Shown here: positions 29,902-39,239 of the stretch, piece after piece
Layout: each line of letters opens with the position of its first letter
How positions within the stretch are numbered: the first letter of the stretch is position 1
Assembly: GCF_937873615.1 (NCBI RefSeq)
Contig: NZ_CALMYP010000023.1
Coordinates: 1-64,000 of the forward strand
Length of the DNA: 64,000 nucleotides
Source of the DNA: an uncultured Paracoccus sp.
Lineage (GTDB): Bacteria > Pseudomonadota > Alphaproteobacteria > Rhodobacterales > Rhodobacteraceae
Direction of reading: 5' to 3'
The notes under the pieces: model-generated
Seen by the model: the letters and a program-made list of their open reading frames with translations, nothing else
What the model was told of the DNA's origin: nothing
Database searches by the model: none
Position numbers and translations under genes: made by a program

Positions 29902-31106
29902 GCGGTCTCCTCCAGCGTCAGGATCAGCGGGTCGGGCAGCAGGTTTTTGGGCAAAGGCATGGTGATCCGCCGTTCCGGCAGGGCGTTAATCCTGTGGCTG
30001 GCGATGACCATGGGGCCCTGATGCAGCGACAGGATCCCGTGCACGGGCCGGGTGACGCGCAGCTGAATCTGTCCGTGCCGGCCCGGACCGTCGGTGAAGA
30101 TCACCTGCGGCAGCGCATAGCGGATCAGATCGCTGCGGATGGTCAGCGGCACGCCATGTGAAGGATCGGGCAGATCGCCGCGCAGTGCGGCATGGATGGC
30201 ATGGGCGGCGCGGCGGCCCTCGGACCAGCAGGCACCGGCGGTTTCAACCGGGCGCAGCAGGTTGCCAGCGGCGAAATAGCCCGGTCTGGCGCAGCGCCCG
30301 AAACTGTCGATGATCGGCCCGGTCGAGTGCGGATCGACCCCCTCCCCGGCCAGCAAGGCCGCTTCCGAGCGGAAGGAACCGGTCAGCAGCACGCCGTCGC
30401 AATCCAGATGCGTCTTGCCTTGCGGCCCGGCAAGGGTCACGCCGCTGACCCGCTCTCGGCCATGGATCGCGGCAATCTCGGTCTTCAGATGCAGCGGCAC
30501 GCCCAACAGGCGCGGCAACAGGCCCGAGGGGCGGCGGGCGAGGATGCGCGGCCCCGGCTCGATCATCGCCACCGGGCGGATGCCGGCCTGTCGGCAGGTC
30601 AATAGGGCCGAGAAGCTGACCAGTTCCGTCCCGAGGATCACGGGTCGGCAAAACGGTATCTGGTGGTTCAGATGCACGAGGCCCTGAAGCGCGCCGGTCG
30701 GGATCACGCCGCCGGGCTTCTGGCCGCCGATCAGGCGCTGCACCCGGCTGGATTCGCGCGTGCCGGTGGCCAGCAGAACGGCGCGGGCCTGCAGGTGGAA
30801 GACCCCTTCGGGGCCGGTCAGTTCCAGCGCCGGGCCGTCCTGCAAGGCGGTTGCGGTGGTGTTGCACAGGATGCTGGCCCCCGTCGCCTCTGCCGCTGCC
30901 GCCAGCCGCGCGGCATAGGCCTGCCCGCCAAGGATGCGGTGGAATTCGCGCATTCCGAAGGGGGAATGCCCGCAATGGCGGGGGATGCCGCCGGGCACCG
31001 GCTCGCGCTCGATCACGGTCACGCGGCCTGCGCCCAGCCGGCCAAGCTCTGCGGCGGCGGCCAGTCCGGCGGGGCCGGCGCCGATGATGGCGATGTCAGT
31101 CTCCAT
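29898..31106 (-). CDS. FAD/NAD(P) oxidoreductase, GlpB/HcnB-like
   Basis: 402 residues. FAD-binding motif DIAIIGAGPAGLAAAAEL at residues 4-21, conserved PGGIPRHCGHSPFGMREF, second nucleotide motif LLATGTRESSR, and a FAD C-terminal motif (GYFAAGNLLRPVETAGACWSEG). It resembles the pyridine-nucleotide-disulfide type subunit found beside GlpA-like dehydrogenases and opine oxidases. It overlaps its upstream neighbour by 11 bp, so the two probably form one enzyme. The last 60 residues are of a type I do not recognise. Confidence 0.8.
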   Translation of the reverse strand: METDIAIIGAGPAGLAAAAELGRLGAGRVTVIEREPVPGGIPRHCGHSPFGMREFHRILGGQAYAARLAAAAEATGASILCNTTATALQDGPALELTGPEGVFHLQARAVLLATGTRESSRVQRLIGGQKPGGVIPTGALQGLVHLNHQIPFCRPVILGTELVSFSALLTCRQAGIRPVAMIEPGPRILARRPSGLLPRLLGVPLHLKTEIAAIHGRERVSGVTLAGPQGKTHLDCDGVLLTGSFRSEAALLAGEGVDPHSTGPIIDSFGRCARPGYFAAGNLLRPVETAGACWSEGRRAAHAIHAALRGDLPDPSHGVPLTIRSDLIRYALPQVIFTDGPGRHGQIQLRVTRPVHGILSLHQGPMVIASHRINALPERRITMPLPKNLLPDPLILTLEETA

Positions 31107-32475
31107 CCTTATCCCCGCAGGTCATGGGCTGGGTGAAGCGTGCTTCGGTCAGTTTCGCCAGCGCCGCCGTGCAGCCGAAACCCTGGCAGCGGCCCATGGT
31201 GACGCGGGTGCGCCGTTTCAGCCCGGCGATCGAGCGGGCGGGGGCCGGGGCGTTCAGCGCCGCCTCGATTTCGCGCCGGGTCACCAGCTCGCAATGGCAA
31301 AGGATGCCGCCATTGCCCGCCGCCTGCCAGTCGCGTGGCCCCGCCTGCGCAAGCATCGGCATCTGCGGCCAGTGCTGCGGCTCTCTCGGCGCCCGACCCA
31401 CCAGCCCCGCCACATGGCGCGCGATCCCAAGCGCCGCCGACAGCCCGGTCGAGCGGATGCCCCCCACCGTCACCAGCCCCCGCGCCAGATCGGCGCGGAT
31501 GCGATAGCCCTTGTCCTCGGTCGCGGGACGCAACCCGGCATAGGCTGCCGTCACCTCCTGCGCGGCCAGTCCGGGCAGGATGGATTCGCCGGTCTCGCGC
31601 AGGTTGCGCAGCGTGTCGGGCGAAAGCGAGGCATCCTCTCGGTCCTCCTGTTCCTCGGCGGTGGGGCCGACCAGAAGGTTGCCGAAGGCGGTGCGGCAGA
31701 CGACGATGCCCTTGGTGATCTTCGTGGGCACCGGCAGCAGGATATGCCGCGCCAACCCCGCCGCCGGCTTGTCATAGACGATGAACTGACCCTTTCGGGG
31801 ACGGATCCGGAAGAAGCTCTCGCCGGTCAGCAGCCTTTCGACATGGTCGCCCCAGAGGCCCGCCGCGTTGACGACCAACCCGGCCTCGACGGGACCGGCG
31901 GCAGTGGTCAGATGCCAGCGCCCGCCCCTGCGCTCGGCACGGGTCAGTTCGGCCCGGCAGCGCAGTTCGGCACCATGGGCGATGGCCTGATAGAGATAGG
32001 CATGTGCCGCCGACCACGGGTCGATCAGCGCCTCGCGCGGCACCCGGAAACCGGCGCGGACGCCCGGCGCAAGGGCCGGTTCGGCGGCCAGCAGCGCGGC
32101 GCGGTCCATGGGCTCGATATCCTCGACCCCGTTGCGGCGGGCCTGTGCCATCAGATCGGGCAGCGCCGCCTCCTGCCCGGCATCCCAGGCGAGGACGAGG
32201 GCGCCGCAGCGGTCCAGCGGCAGGTTCAGACGCTGGTGAATGTCCAGATATTCCGCATGACCGGCACGGATGCAGTCGAGTTCCAGCGAGCCCTCGGGCG
32301 CGTCGAAGCCGGTATGCAGGATGGCGCTGTTGCCCTTGGAGGCCCCGTCCAGCACGTCATGCGCCTTTTCCAGCAGCACCACCCGCGCCCCGTCGATGGC
32401 GAAACGGCGGGCAAGGGCGCAGCCGACGATCCCGGCGCCGACGATTGCCACATCGTAACCTGCCACCTCAGCCAT
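31096..32475 (-). CDS. GlpA-like FAD dehydrogenase with BFD [2Fe-2S] domain
   Basis: 459 residues from the ATG at 32475 (MAEVAGYDVAIVGAG). A DAO-type flavoprotein domain (residues 6 to about 365, with FAD motif VAIVGAGIVGCALARR) is followed by a BFD-like [2Fe-2S] domain with C-H-C (LCHCELV) and GRCQGFGC cysteines. This architecture matches the GlpA subunit of glycerol-3-phosphate dehydrogenase and related 2-hydroxyacid oxidases. First gene of the minus-strand arm of the catabolic island, divergent from the DeoR regulator. ATGs at 32508 and 32538 are upstream alternatives. Confidence 0.85.
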   Translation of the reverse strand: MAEVAGYDVAIVGAGIVGCALARRFAIDGARVVLLEKAHDVLDGASKGNSAILHTGFDAPEGSLELDCIRAGHAEYLDIHQRLNLPLDRCGALVLAWDAGQEAALPDLMAQARRNGVEDIEPMDRAALLAAEPALAPGVRAGFRVPREALIDPWSAAHAYLYQAIAHGAELRCRAELTRAERRGGRWHLTTAAGPVEAGLVVNAAGLWGDHVERLLTGESFFRIRPRKGQFIVYDKPAAGLARHILLPVPTKITKGIVVCRTAFGNLLVGPTAEEQEDREDASLSPDTLRNLRETGESILPGLAAQEVTAAYAGLRPATEDKGYRIRADLARGLVTVGGIRSTGLSAALGIARHVAGLVGRAPREPQHWPQMPMLAQAGPRDWQAAGNGGILCHCELVTRREIEAALNAPAPARSIAGLKRRTRVTMGRCQGFGCTAALAKLTEARFTQPMTCGDKDGD

Positions 32476-32635
32476 TCCGACCCCATCAGTTGCCGCATAA
32501 CTATACATAATTTGACCGAACGGGCAATCGTCAAGCATAAAACTGTGGTTTCAGGCGCAAATTCTTGCCGGATAATACAAATATTCGTTGACATGGGCGC
32601 GCGCGCCGGATTGGCTTCAGGTCGAGGGGATAACG
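32476..32635. promoter_or_regulatory. Divergent promoter region of the DeoR-controlled island
   Basis: A 160-bp AT-rich gap between divergent starts, the natural place for the DeoR operator serving both arms. TTGACA at 32588-32593 could be a -35 for the plus strand but has no matching -10 at standard spacing. I could not fix an operator. Confidence 0.5.
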
Positions 32636-33394
32636 ATGAAACCGCGTGAGAGACGCTTGCAGATCGAAACCATGATCCGAAGCGAAGGCTCGGCCAGTGT
32701 CGAGGACCTGGCTGCGCATTTCGAGGTCTCGACCGAAACCATCCGCCGCGATCTGGCCCGCCTAGCCGGCGCCGGGCGGGTGCTGAAAGTGCATGGCGGC
32801 GCGCGCAGCGCCCGGCTTCTGGTCGAGCCGAGCATGGATATCCGCGCCGCGCAGGCCAGCGAGGAGAAGGTGCAGATCGGCCGGCGTCTGGCCGGCGAGA
32901 TCGAGCCGGGGGCCACGCTGTTCATCGACACCGGCTCGACCACCCTGGCGGCGGTGCCGGCACTGGCGGCGATTGTCGGGTTGACCGTCATCACCAATTC
33001 CTGCCGGTTGGCCGATGCGCTGGCGCGGGCGGGATCGGACGCCTCGGTGCATCTGCTGGGCGGAAGTTACGTTGCCGGCAATGCGCAGACGGTCGGGCCG
33101 ACCGCGCTTGGCCAGATCGCCGAATATCAGGCCGATCACTGCGTGCTGACCGTCGCGGCCTTCTCGGCCGAGGTCGGGGCCATGGATGCCAGCCATGACG
33201 AGGCGCAGATCGCGCGCGCCATGGCCGCCAATGCGCAGAACCTGATCGTGCTGGCCGACAGCAGCAAGCTGGACCGTCGCGCCGCCTTCACTGTCTGCCC
33301 GACGGCACGGATAGATCTGCTGATCACCGACGACGCGATCCCCGGGCCGATGCGGGGCCAGCTGGCCGCCTGCGGGCTGCGGGTCTTGTGCTGA
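32636..33394 (+). CDS. DeoR/GlpR-family repressor
   Basis: 252 residues from the ATG at 32636 (GAGGGGAT upstream). An N-terminal DeoR helix-turn-helix (VEDLAAHFEVSTETIRRDL, residues about 22-40) is followed by the DeoRC sensor domain with LFIDTGSTTLAAV and VLADSSKLDRRA. Such repressors sense phosphorylated sugars or polyols. Its place between the kinase/flavoprotein arm and the TRAP/ligase arm suggests it controls both. Confidence 0.92.
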   Translation: MKPRERRLQIETMIRSEGSASVEDLAAHFEVSTETIRRDLARLAGAGRVLKVHGGARSARLLVEPSMDIRAAQASEEKVQIGRRLAGEIEPGATLFIDTGSTTLAAVPALAAIVGLTVITNSCRLADALARAGSDASVHLLGGSYVAGNAQTVGPTALGQIAEYQADHCVLTVAAFSAEVGAMDASHDEAQIARAMAANAQNLIVLADSSKLDRRAAFTVCPTARIDLLITDDAIPGPMRGQLAACGLRVLC

Positions 33395-33436
33395 GGGCCG
33401 GGAAGAAAACAACGGGACAGGACGAAAGGGAAACCG

Positions 33437-33949
33437 ATGCCGAAGCTGATCCGCGGATATGTCCGCAGCGTCGACCGTATCAGCGACTGGGCCGGCTGGC
33501 TGGCGGCCTCGCTGATCTTCGTCATGGTGGCGACGCTGCTGCTGGATGCGGTGACGCGCAATGTGCTGAACATTCCCGTTCATTGGGCGATCGAGCTGAC
33601 CCAGTTCACGCTGGCCGCCTATTACTTCCTGGGCGGGCCGTTCACGTTGAAGAACAACGATCATGTGCGCATGGACCTGCTTTACGCCTCGCTGTCGGAG
33701 CGCGGCAAGGCGAAGCTGGATCTGGTCACCATCTGGTGCCTGATCTTCTATCTGGTCGTCATGCTGATGGGCTCGATCAGCAGCCTGAAATACGCCATCT
33801 CCACCGATGAACGGCGGTTTTCGATGTGGAACCCCTCGGTCATTCCGATCAAGGCGCTGATGGTCGTCTGCCTGGTGCTGATGCTGCTGCAGGCCTTCTC
33901 GCTTGTCTTCAAGCATATTGCCACGCTGCGCGGGGAACCCATCGCATGA
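33437..33949 (+). CDS. dctQ: TRAP transporter small permease (DctQ)
   Basis: 170 residues with four membrane helices (for example WLAASLIFVMVATLLLDAV and LVTIWCLIFYLVVMLM). The family element GGPFTLKNNDHVRMDLLY is present. Together with DctM it forms the membrane part of a Na+-driven TRAP importer. ATG overlaps nothing upstream (42-bp gap after deoR); its stop overlaps dctM by 4 bp. Confidence 0.92.
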   Translation: MPKLIRGYVRSVDRISDWAGWLAASLIFVMVATLLLDAVTRNVLNIPVHWAIELTQFTLAAYYFLGGPFTLKNNDHVRMDLLYASLSERGKAKLDLVTIWCLIFYLVVMLMGSISSLKYAISTDERRFSMWNPSVIPIKALMVVCLVLMLLQAFSLVFKHIATLRGEPIA

Positions 33950-35283
33950 GCTATGAATCCATCGCCCTGCTGATGTTCGCCTCCATGGTGCTGCTGCTGG
34001 TCAGCGGGCAGCGGGTCTTTGCCGCCATCGGTTTCGTCGCCTCCGGCGCGGCGCTGCTGCTTTACGGGCAGGGCGCCATCGAGCTGCCGTTCAACCAGGT
34101 GTTCAAGCTGTTCAACTGGTATGCGATGCTGACCCTGCCGATGTTCATCTATATGGGCTATGTGCTGTCGGAATCGGGCATCGCCGAAGACCTTTACAAG
34201 ATGCTGCATGTCTGGTTCGGCCGGGTGCGCGGTGGGCTGGCGGTGGGGACGATCCTGCTCATGGTCATCATCTCGGCGATGAACGGGCTGTCGGTCGCCG
34301 GCATGGCCATCGGCGCCACCATCGCCCTGCCCGAGATGCTGCGGCGCGGTTACGACAAGATCCTGATCTCGGGCGTGGTGCAGGGGGGATCCTCGCTTGG
34401 CATCCTGATCCCGCCTTCGGTGGTGATGGTGCTTTACGGCATGATCGCGCGCCAGCCGGTGTCGAAACTGTGGTTCGCGGGGCTGGTGCCCGGCCTGATC
34501 ATGGCGGCGATGTTCGTGGCCTATATCCTGATCCGCGCGCGCATGAATCCCGCCCTCGCCCCGGTGGTGGACGAGGAGGAACTGAACATGCCCTTTGCCG
34601 AGAAGCTGGCCCTTGCCCGCGCCGGCATCATCCCCTTCCTGATCTTCTTCCTGATGACCGGGCTTTTCGTGATGGGCTATACCTCGCTCGTGGAAAGCTC
34701 GGCCGTGGGGGCCACGGCGGCGACGCTGGCGGCACTGCTGAAGGGGCGGTTCACCTGGCGGCTGATCAAGGAGACCTCGCTGAAGACGCTGTCTGTCAGT
34801 TGCATGTTCCTGTGGCTGATCCTGGCGGCGCTGGCTTTCGGGGCGGTCTTCGACGGGCTGGGCGCCGTGCGCGCCATCGAGAACCTGTTCCTGAACACCT
34901 GGGATCTCGGACCCTGGCAGGTGCTGATCATGATGCAGCTCAGCTTCATCCTGATGGGTATCTTTCTGGACGACACGGCGATGCTGGTCATTGTCGCGCC
35001 GCTTTACATTCCGCTGGTGGCCTCGCTGGATCTGGGCTTCGACAACCAGCTGATCTGGTTCGGCGTGCTTTACACCATCACCTGCCAGATCGCCTATATC
35101 ACCCCGCCCTTCGGCTATAATCTCTTCCTGATGCGCTCTCTGGCGCCGAAGGAGATCACGCTTGTCGATATCTACCGCTCGATCTGGCCCTTCGCGCTGA
35201 TGATGGTGATCACCATCGTGCTGGTGATGATCTGGCCGCAGATCGCGCTGTGGCTGCCCGAACATATGAGCGTCCGAGGTTAG
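33946..35283 (+). CDS. dctM: TRAP transporter large permease (DctM)
   Basis: 445 residues, about twelve membrane segments, with the family motifs GLSVAGMAIGATIALPEM, GSSLGILIPPSVVMVLYG and ITPPFGYNLFLM. This is the substrate-translocating subunit. The start ATG overlaps the dctQ stop (ATGA). Substrate is not visible from sequence; the downstream ligase and dehydrogenases suggest an amino alcohol or related compound. Confidence 0.93.
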   Translation: MSYESIALLMFASMVLLLVSGQRVFAAIGFVASGAALLLYGQGAIELPFNQVFKLFNWYAMLTLPMFIYMGYVLSESGIAEDLYKMLHVWFGRVRGGLAVGTILLMVIISAMNGLSVAGMAIGATIALPEMLRRGYDKILISGVVQGGSSLGILIPPSVVMVLYGMIARQPVSKLWFAGLVPGLIMAAMFVAYILIRARMNPALAPVVDEEELNMPFAEKLALARAGIIPFLIFFLMTGLFVMGYTSLVESSAVGATAATLAALLKGRFTWRLIKETSLKTLSVSCMFLWLILAALAFGAVFDGLGAVRAIENLFLNTWDLGPWQVLIMMQLSFILMGIFLDDTAMLVIVAPLYIPLVASLDLGFDNQLIWFGVLYTITCQIAYITPPFGYNLFLMRSLAPKEITLVDIYRSIWPFALMMVITIVLVMIWPQIALWLPEHMSVRG

Positions 35284-35340
35284 CGAGCGATCCCTGAAAC
35301 CAAGCCCCGCCAAGAGGGTCCACCCAACCGAGAGGATACC

Positions 35341-36417
35341 ATGACCAAGAAACTGATCACCCCGTCGGAAAAGATCCTGTCCAGCCGCCGCAAGTTCCTG
35401 CAGACGGCGGGGATCGGGGCTGCGGCCTCGACCCTCGCCGCGCCTGCCGTGCTGGCGCAGAGCGGCCCGATCAAATGGCGGCTGCAGACCTATTCCGGCG
35501 CGCCGCTTGGCGCCCATGTCATCAAGCCGCAGATCGACGCCTTCAACGCGGCGGCCAATGGCGAGATGGAGATCGAGCTTTACTATGCCGACCAGCTCGT
35601 TCCCACCGCCGACCTGTTCCGGGCGCTGCAGAACGGCACCATCGACGCCGTTCAGTCGGACGAGGCGACCATGGCCTCGCCGGTCGATATCTCGGTCTTC
35701 GGCGGCTATTTCCCCTTCGCCACCCGCTACAGCCTCGATGTGGCGGCGCTGTTCCAGTATTACGGCCTGAAAGAGATCTGGCAGGAGGCCTATGACGAGG
35801 TCGACAATGTCACCTGGCTGTCGACCGGGGCCTGGGACCCGCTGCATATCTTCACCGTGGACAAGCCGATCCGCAGCCTTGCCGACATGAAGGGGCTGCG
35901 CGTCTTCGGGGTGCCGACGGCGGGCAAGTTCCTGTCGCGCTATGGCCTGATCCCGGTCACCATTCCCTGGGACAACGTGGAAGTCGCCATGCAGACCGGC
36001 GAACTCGACGGCGTCGCCTGGTGCGGCTTTACCGAGGCCTATGAGGTCGGCTGGGCCGACGTCTGCAACTATGCGCTGACGAACTCGGTCACCGGCGCCT
36101 GGTTCGGCAGCTATTTCGCCAATACCGCCAGCTGGGAAAAGGTCCCGCCGCATCTGCAGGAACTGTTCCGCATCTCCATCGACCAGTCCCATTACTACCG
36201 CAATGTCTGGTATTGGGGCGGCGAGGCCAAGCTGCGCGTCGAGGGCGAGAAGGTGGAACTGACCAGCCTGCCGGACGAGGAATGGGCGCAGGTCGTCAAG
36301 GATGCCGAAGGCTTCTGGGACGAGGTTGCCGGTTCCTCGGACCGCGCCGGCCGCGTCGTGCAGGCCTTCAAGGATTACGCCGCCAATATGGAAAAGGCCG
36401 GCTATCCTTACCGCTAA
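35341..36417 (+). CDS. dctP: TRAP substrate-binding protein (DctP), Tat-exported
   Basis: 358 residues. The leader has a twin-arginine motif (SSRRKFLQTAG) and ends near AAPAVLAQ. The mature protein is a DctP-type periplasmic receptor (IKWRLQTYSGAPLGAHVIKPQIDAF, FRALQNGTIDAVQSDE, GLRVFGVPTAGKF). No characteristic residue tells the ligand. A 57-bp gap separates it from dctM. Confidence 0.9.
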   Translation: MTKKLITPSEKILSSRRKFLQTAGIGAAASTLAAPAVLAQSGPIKWRLQTYSGAPLGAHVIKPQIDAFNAAANGEMEIELYYADQLVPTADLFRALQNGTIDAVQSDEATMASPVDISVFGGYFPFATRYSLDVAALFQYYGLKEIWQEAYDEVDNVTWLSTGAWDPLHIFTVDKPIRSLADMKGLRVFGVPTAGKFLSRYGLIPVTIPWDNVEVAMQTGELDGVAWCGFTEAYEVGWADVCNYALTNSVTGAWFGSYFANTASWEKVPPHLQELFRISIDQSHYYRNVWYWGGEAKLRVEGEKVELTSLPDEEWAQVVKDAEGFWDEVAGSSDRAGRVVQAFKDYAANMEKAGYPYR

Positions 36418-36425
36418 GACCCCTT

Positions 36426-36450
36426 GCCGGGCGCGGCCCTCGTGCCCGGC
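36426..36450 (+). other. Hairpin after dctP
   Basis: A 7-bp GC stem (GCCGGGC 36426-36432 / GCCCGGC 36444-36450) with an 11-nt loop in the gap before the ligase gene. It probably protects the 3' end of dctP mRNA or partly terminates, giving more binding protein than downstream enzymes. Confidence 0.4.
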
Positions 36451-36471
36451 CTTCCCGATCCGGAGGATATC

Positions 36472-37833
36472 ATGCCCGCCAATATGACGCTCGACAGCCT
36501 GAAAGCCGCCTGGGAGGCGGGCGAGATCGACACCGTGGCCGTCGCGCTGATCGACATGCAGGGGCGCATGATGGGCAAGCGCTTCCATGTCCAGCATTTC
36601 CTGGATGCCCATGACGAGACCCATTGCTGCAATTACCTGCTGGCCACGGATTACGAGATGTTCACCGTCCCCGGCTACAAGGCCAGCAGTTGGGAAAAAG
36701 GCTATGGCGATTACGTCATGCGCCCCGATCTTTCGACCCTGCGCCGCCTGCCCTGGGCGCCGGGCACGGCGCTCTGCATGGTCGATCTGCTGGACCACCA
36801 CACCCATGAACCCGTCCCCCATGCGCCGCGCAATGTGCTGGCGCGTCAGGTCGCCCGCGCCCGCGCCATGGGGTTCGAGCCGATGATGGCGACCGAGCTT
36901 GAGTTCTTCATGTTCGAGGAAAGCTTCAAGGACCTGTTCGATACCGGCTATCGCGATCCGACGCCGAGCGCGCGTTACAATGTCGATTACGCCCTGAGCG
37001 AGACCTCGGGCGACGAGGTGGTGATGCGCGCGCTGCGCAACGATCTTTACGCCGCCGGTGTGCCGGTCGAGTGCAGCAAGGGCGAGGCCGAGCGCGGCCA
37101 GCACGAGATCAATGCGCGCTATTCCGACGCGCTGGATACGGCGGACATGCATATCCTGATCAAGGCGGCGACGAAGGATATCGCGCGCCGGGCCGGGCGG
37201 TCAGCCACCTTCATGGCGAAATACCATCACGACAAGGTCGGCAGTTCCTCGCATGTCCATCAGTCGCTGGCGAAGGACGGGGCGAATGTCTTCGTCGATG
37301 CGACCGACCCGCTCGGCATGTCGGCGCTGATGAAATCCTATGTCGCCGGGCAACTTGCCCATGCCGGGGCGATCACGCTGTTCCTTGCGCCCAATATCAA
37401 CAGCTACAAGCGCTTCGTTGCCGGCACCTTCGCCCCCACCCGCGCGGTCTGGAGCGTCGACAACCGCACCGCCGGCTTCCGCCTCTGTGGCGAGAATACC
37501 AAGGGCGTGCGCATCGAATGCCGCATCGGCGGGGCCGATCTGAACCCCTATATGGCCTGCGCGGCGCTGCTGGCCGCAGGCCTCGACGGGATCGAGAAGG
37601 GGATGGAGCTTGCCCCCGCCTTCTCGGGCGATCTCTACCAGTCGAAGGATGCGCCCGAGGTGCCGCGCACGCTTGGCGCGGCGGCGGCTGCGGCGATGGG
37701 GTCAGGGATGCTGAAATCCGCCTTTGGCGAGGATGTCGTTGCCCACTACCACCGCGCCGCGCTTTGGGAGATAGAGGAACAGAATCGCGTCGTCTCCGAC
37801 TGGGAAACCGCACGCGGATTCGAGCGGGCTTGA
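36472..37833 (+). CDS. Glutamine-synthetase-like gamma-glutamylamide ligase
   Basis: 453 residues; ATG at 36472 with GGAGG at 36462-36466. A GS-fold enzyme of the PuuA/IpuC/GlnT group rather than housekeeping GlnA. Visible motifs are ATELEFFMFE, GEAERGQHEIN (metal-binding glutamates), SSSHVHQSL, NSYKRF and VRIECRIGGADLNPYMA. These enzymes join glutamate to an amine (putrescine, isopropylamine, ethanolamine) with ATP. The adjacent aldehyde and alcohol dehydrogenases suggest the amine carries a hydroxyl group. Confidence 0.87.
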   Translation: MPANMTLDSLKAAWEAGEIDTVAVALIDMQGRMMGKRFHVQHFLDAHDETHCCNYLLATDYEMFTVPGYKASSWEKGYGDYVMRPDLSTLRRLPWAPGTALCMVDLLDHHTHEPVPHAPRNVLARQVARARAMGFEPMMATELEFFMFEESFKDLFDTGYRDPTPSARYNVDYALSETSGDEVVMRALRNDLYAAGVPVECSKGEAERGQHEINARYSDALDTADMHILIKAATKDIARRAGRSATFMAKYHHDKVGSSSHVHQSLAKDGANVFVDATDPLGMSALMKSYVAGQLAHAGAITLFLAPNINSYKRFVAGTFAPTRAVWSVDNRTAGFRLCGENTKGVRIECRIGGADLNPYMACAALLAAGLDGIEKGMELAPAFSGDLYQSKDAPEVPRTLGAAAAAAMGSGMLKSAFGEDVVAHYHRAALWEIEEQNRVVSDWETARGFERA

Positions 37834-37850
37834 AGGAACGGAAAATCGAG

Positions 37851-39239
37851 ATGTCGGGAAAGATCCAGCTGGTATCGCCGGTCGATGGCGAGGTTTATGT
37901 GACCCGCGACGTGCTGTCGCCCAAGGATGCGCGCGCGGCTGTCGCCCGCGCCCACGCGGCGCAGCCGGACTGGGCGGCGCGGCCTTTGGATGAACGCATC
38001 CGGCTGGTCATGGCCGGCGTCGAGGCGCTGATCGCCATGAACGACCGGATCGTGCCGGAACTGGCCCGGATGATGGGCCGCCCGGTGCGCTATGGCGGCG
38101 AGATGGGCGGGGTGCGCGAACGTGCCGAATACATGGCGAAGATCGCCGCGGAAACCCTCGCCCCGCAGGTGGTTGAAGATAGCGGCACCTTCCGCCGCGA
38201 ATTGCGCCGGGTGCCGGTGGGCGTGGTCTTCATCATCGCGCCCTGGAACTATCCCTTCCTGACCGCAATCAACGGCATCGTGCCGGCGCTGATCGCCGGC
38301 AATGCCGTGGTGCTGAAACATGCCAGCCAGACCCTGCTGGCGGGCGAACGTCTGGCCGAGGCGATGCACAAGGCCGGTGTGCCCGAGGATATCTTCCAGA
38401 ACCTCGTTCTGGATCATGCCACCACCGAGGCGCTGATCGCCGAGCGCAATTTCGGCTTCGTGAATTTCACCGGCTCGGTCGGCGGCGGTCAGGCGATCGA
38501 GCGCGCGGCGGCGGGCGGCTTTACCGGCACCGGGCTGGAACTTGGCGGCAAGGATCCGGGCTATGTCGCCGAGGATGCCGATCTGGAAGCGGCGGTGAAC
38601 GGGCTGATGGACGGGGCGATGTTCAACTCGGGTCAGTGCTGCTGCGGGATCGAGCGGATCTATGTCCATGACAGCCTGTATGACGGTTTCGTCGCCAGGG
38701 CGGCGGATTGGGTGCGGGCGCTGAAGCTGGGCGATCCGACCGATCCCGAGACCACGATGGGGCCGATGGCCAATCTGCGTTTCGCGAAGCTGGTGCGCGA
38801 ACAGGTGGCCGAGGCCGTGGCTGCGGGCGCGCGCCCGCTGATCGAGGCAAGCGAGTTTCCGGCCGACGATGGCGGCGCCTATCTGGCCCCGCAGGTGCTG
38901 GTCGATGTGCGCCATGACATGCGCGTCATGCGCGAGGAAAGTTTCGGCCCCGTGGTCGGCATCATGCCGGTCAGGGACGATGCGGAAGCCATCGCGCTGA
39001 TGAACGATTGCGCCTATGGGCTGACCGCCTCGATCTGGACCGCCGATTCCGACCGCGCCGCCGCGATTGGCGAGAAGCTGGAAACCGGCACCGTCTTCAT
39101 GAACCGCTGCGATTACCTCGACCCGGCGCTGTGCTGGACCGGGGTCAAGGATACCGGGCGCGGGGCCAGCCTGTCGGCGCTTGGCTTCCATGCCGTGACC
39201 CGGCCCAAATCCTTCCATCTGAAAAAGGTGACAGCATGA
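37851..39239 (+). CDS. NAD(P)-dependent aldehyde dehydrogenase
   Basis: 462 residues. Aldehyde dehydrogenase catalytic residues are in place: Asn133 (APWNYP), Glu230 (GLELGGKDP) and the nucleophile Cys264 in GQCCCG. The C-terminal EESFGPVVGI motif is present. The ATG at 37851 follows GAAGGAACGG. In context it would oxidise the aldehyde made by the next gene's alcohol dehydrogenase to the acid. Overlaps that gene by 4 bp. Confidence 0.92.
   Translation: MSGKIQLVSPVDGEVYVTRDVLSPKDARAAVARAHAAQPDWAARPLDERIRLVMAGVEALIAMNDRIVPELARMMGRPVRYGGEMGGVRERAEYMAKIAAETLAPQVVEDSGTFRRELRRVPVGVVFIIAPWNYPFLTAINGIVPALIAGNAVVLKHASQTLLAGERLAEAMHKAGVPEDIFQNLVLDHATTEALIAERNFGFVNFTGSVGGGQAIERAAAGGFTGTGLELGGKDPGYVAEDADLEAAVNGLMDGAMFNSGQCCCGIERIYVHDSLYDGFVARAADWVRALKLGDPTDPETTMGPMANLRFAKLVREQVAEAVAAGARPLIEASEFPADDGGAYLAPQVLVDVRHDMRVMREESFGPVVGIMPVRDDAEAIALMNDCAYGLTASIWTADSDRAAAIGEKLETGTVFMNRCDYLDPALCWTGVKDTGRGASLSALGFHAVTRPKSFHLKKVTA

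Noticed and set aside
32588-32616. TTGACA as a consensus -35 for deoR
   Set aside because: No acceptable -10 at 16-18 bp spacing; too close to the start codon.
33748-37152. An open frame of more than 1100 codons on the minus strand
   Set aside because: It runs antisense to dctQ, dctM, dctP and the ligase, which have clear families and ribosome sites. Its composition (His, Arg, Gln, Gly rich) is typical of antisense frames in high-GC DNA.
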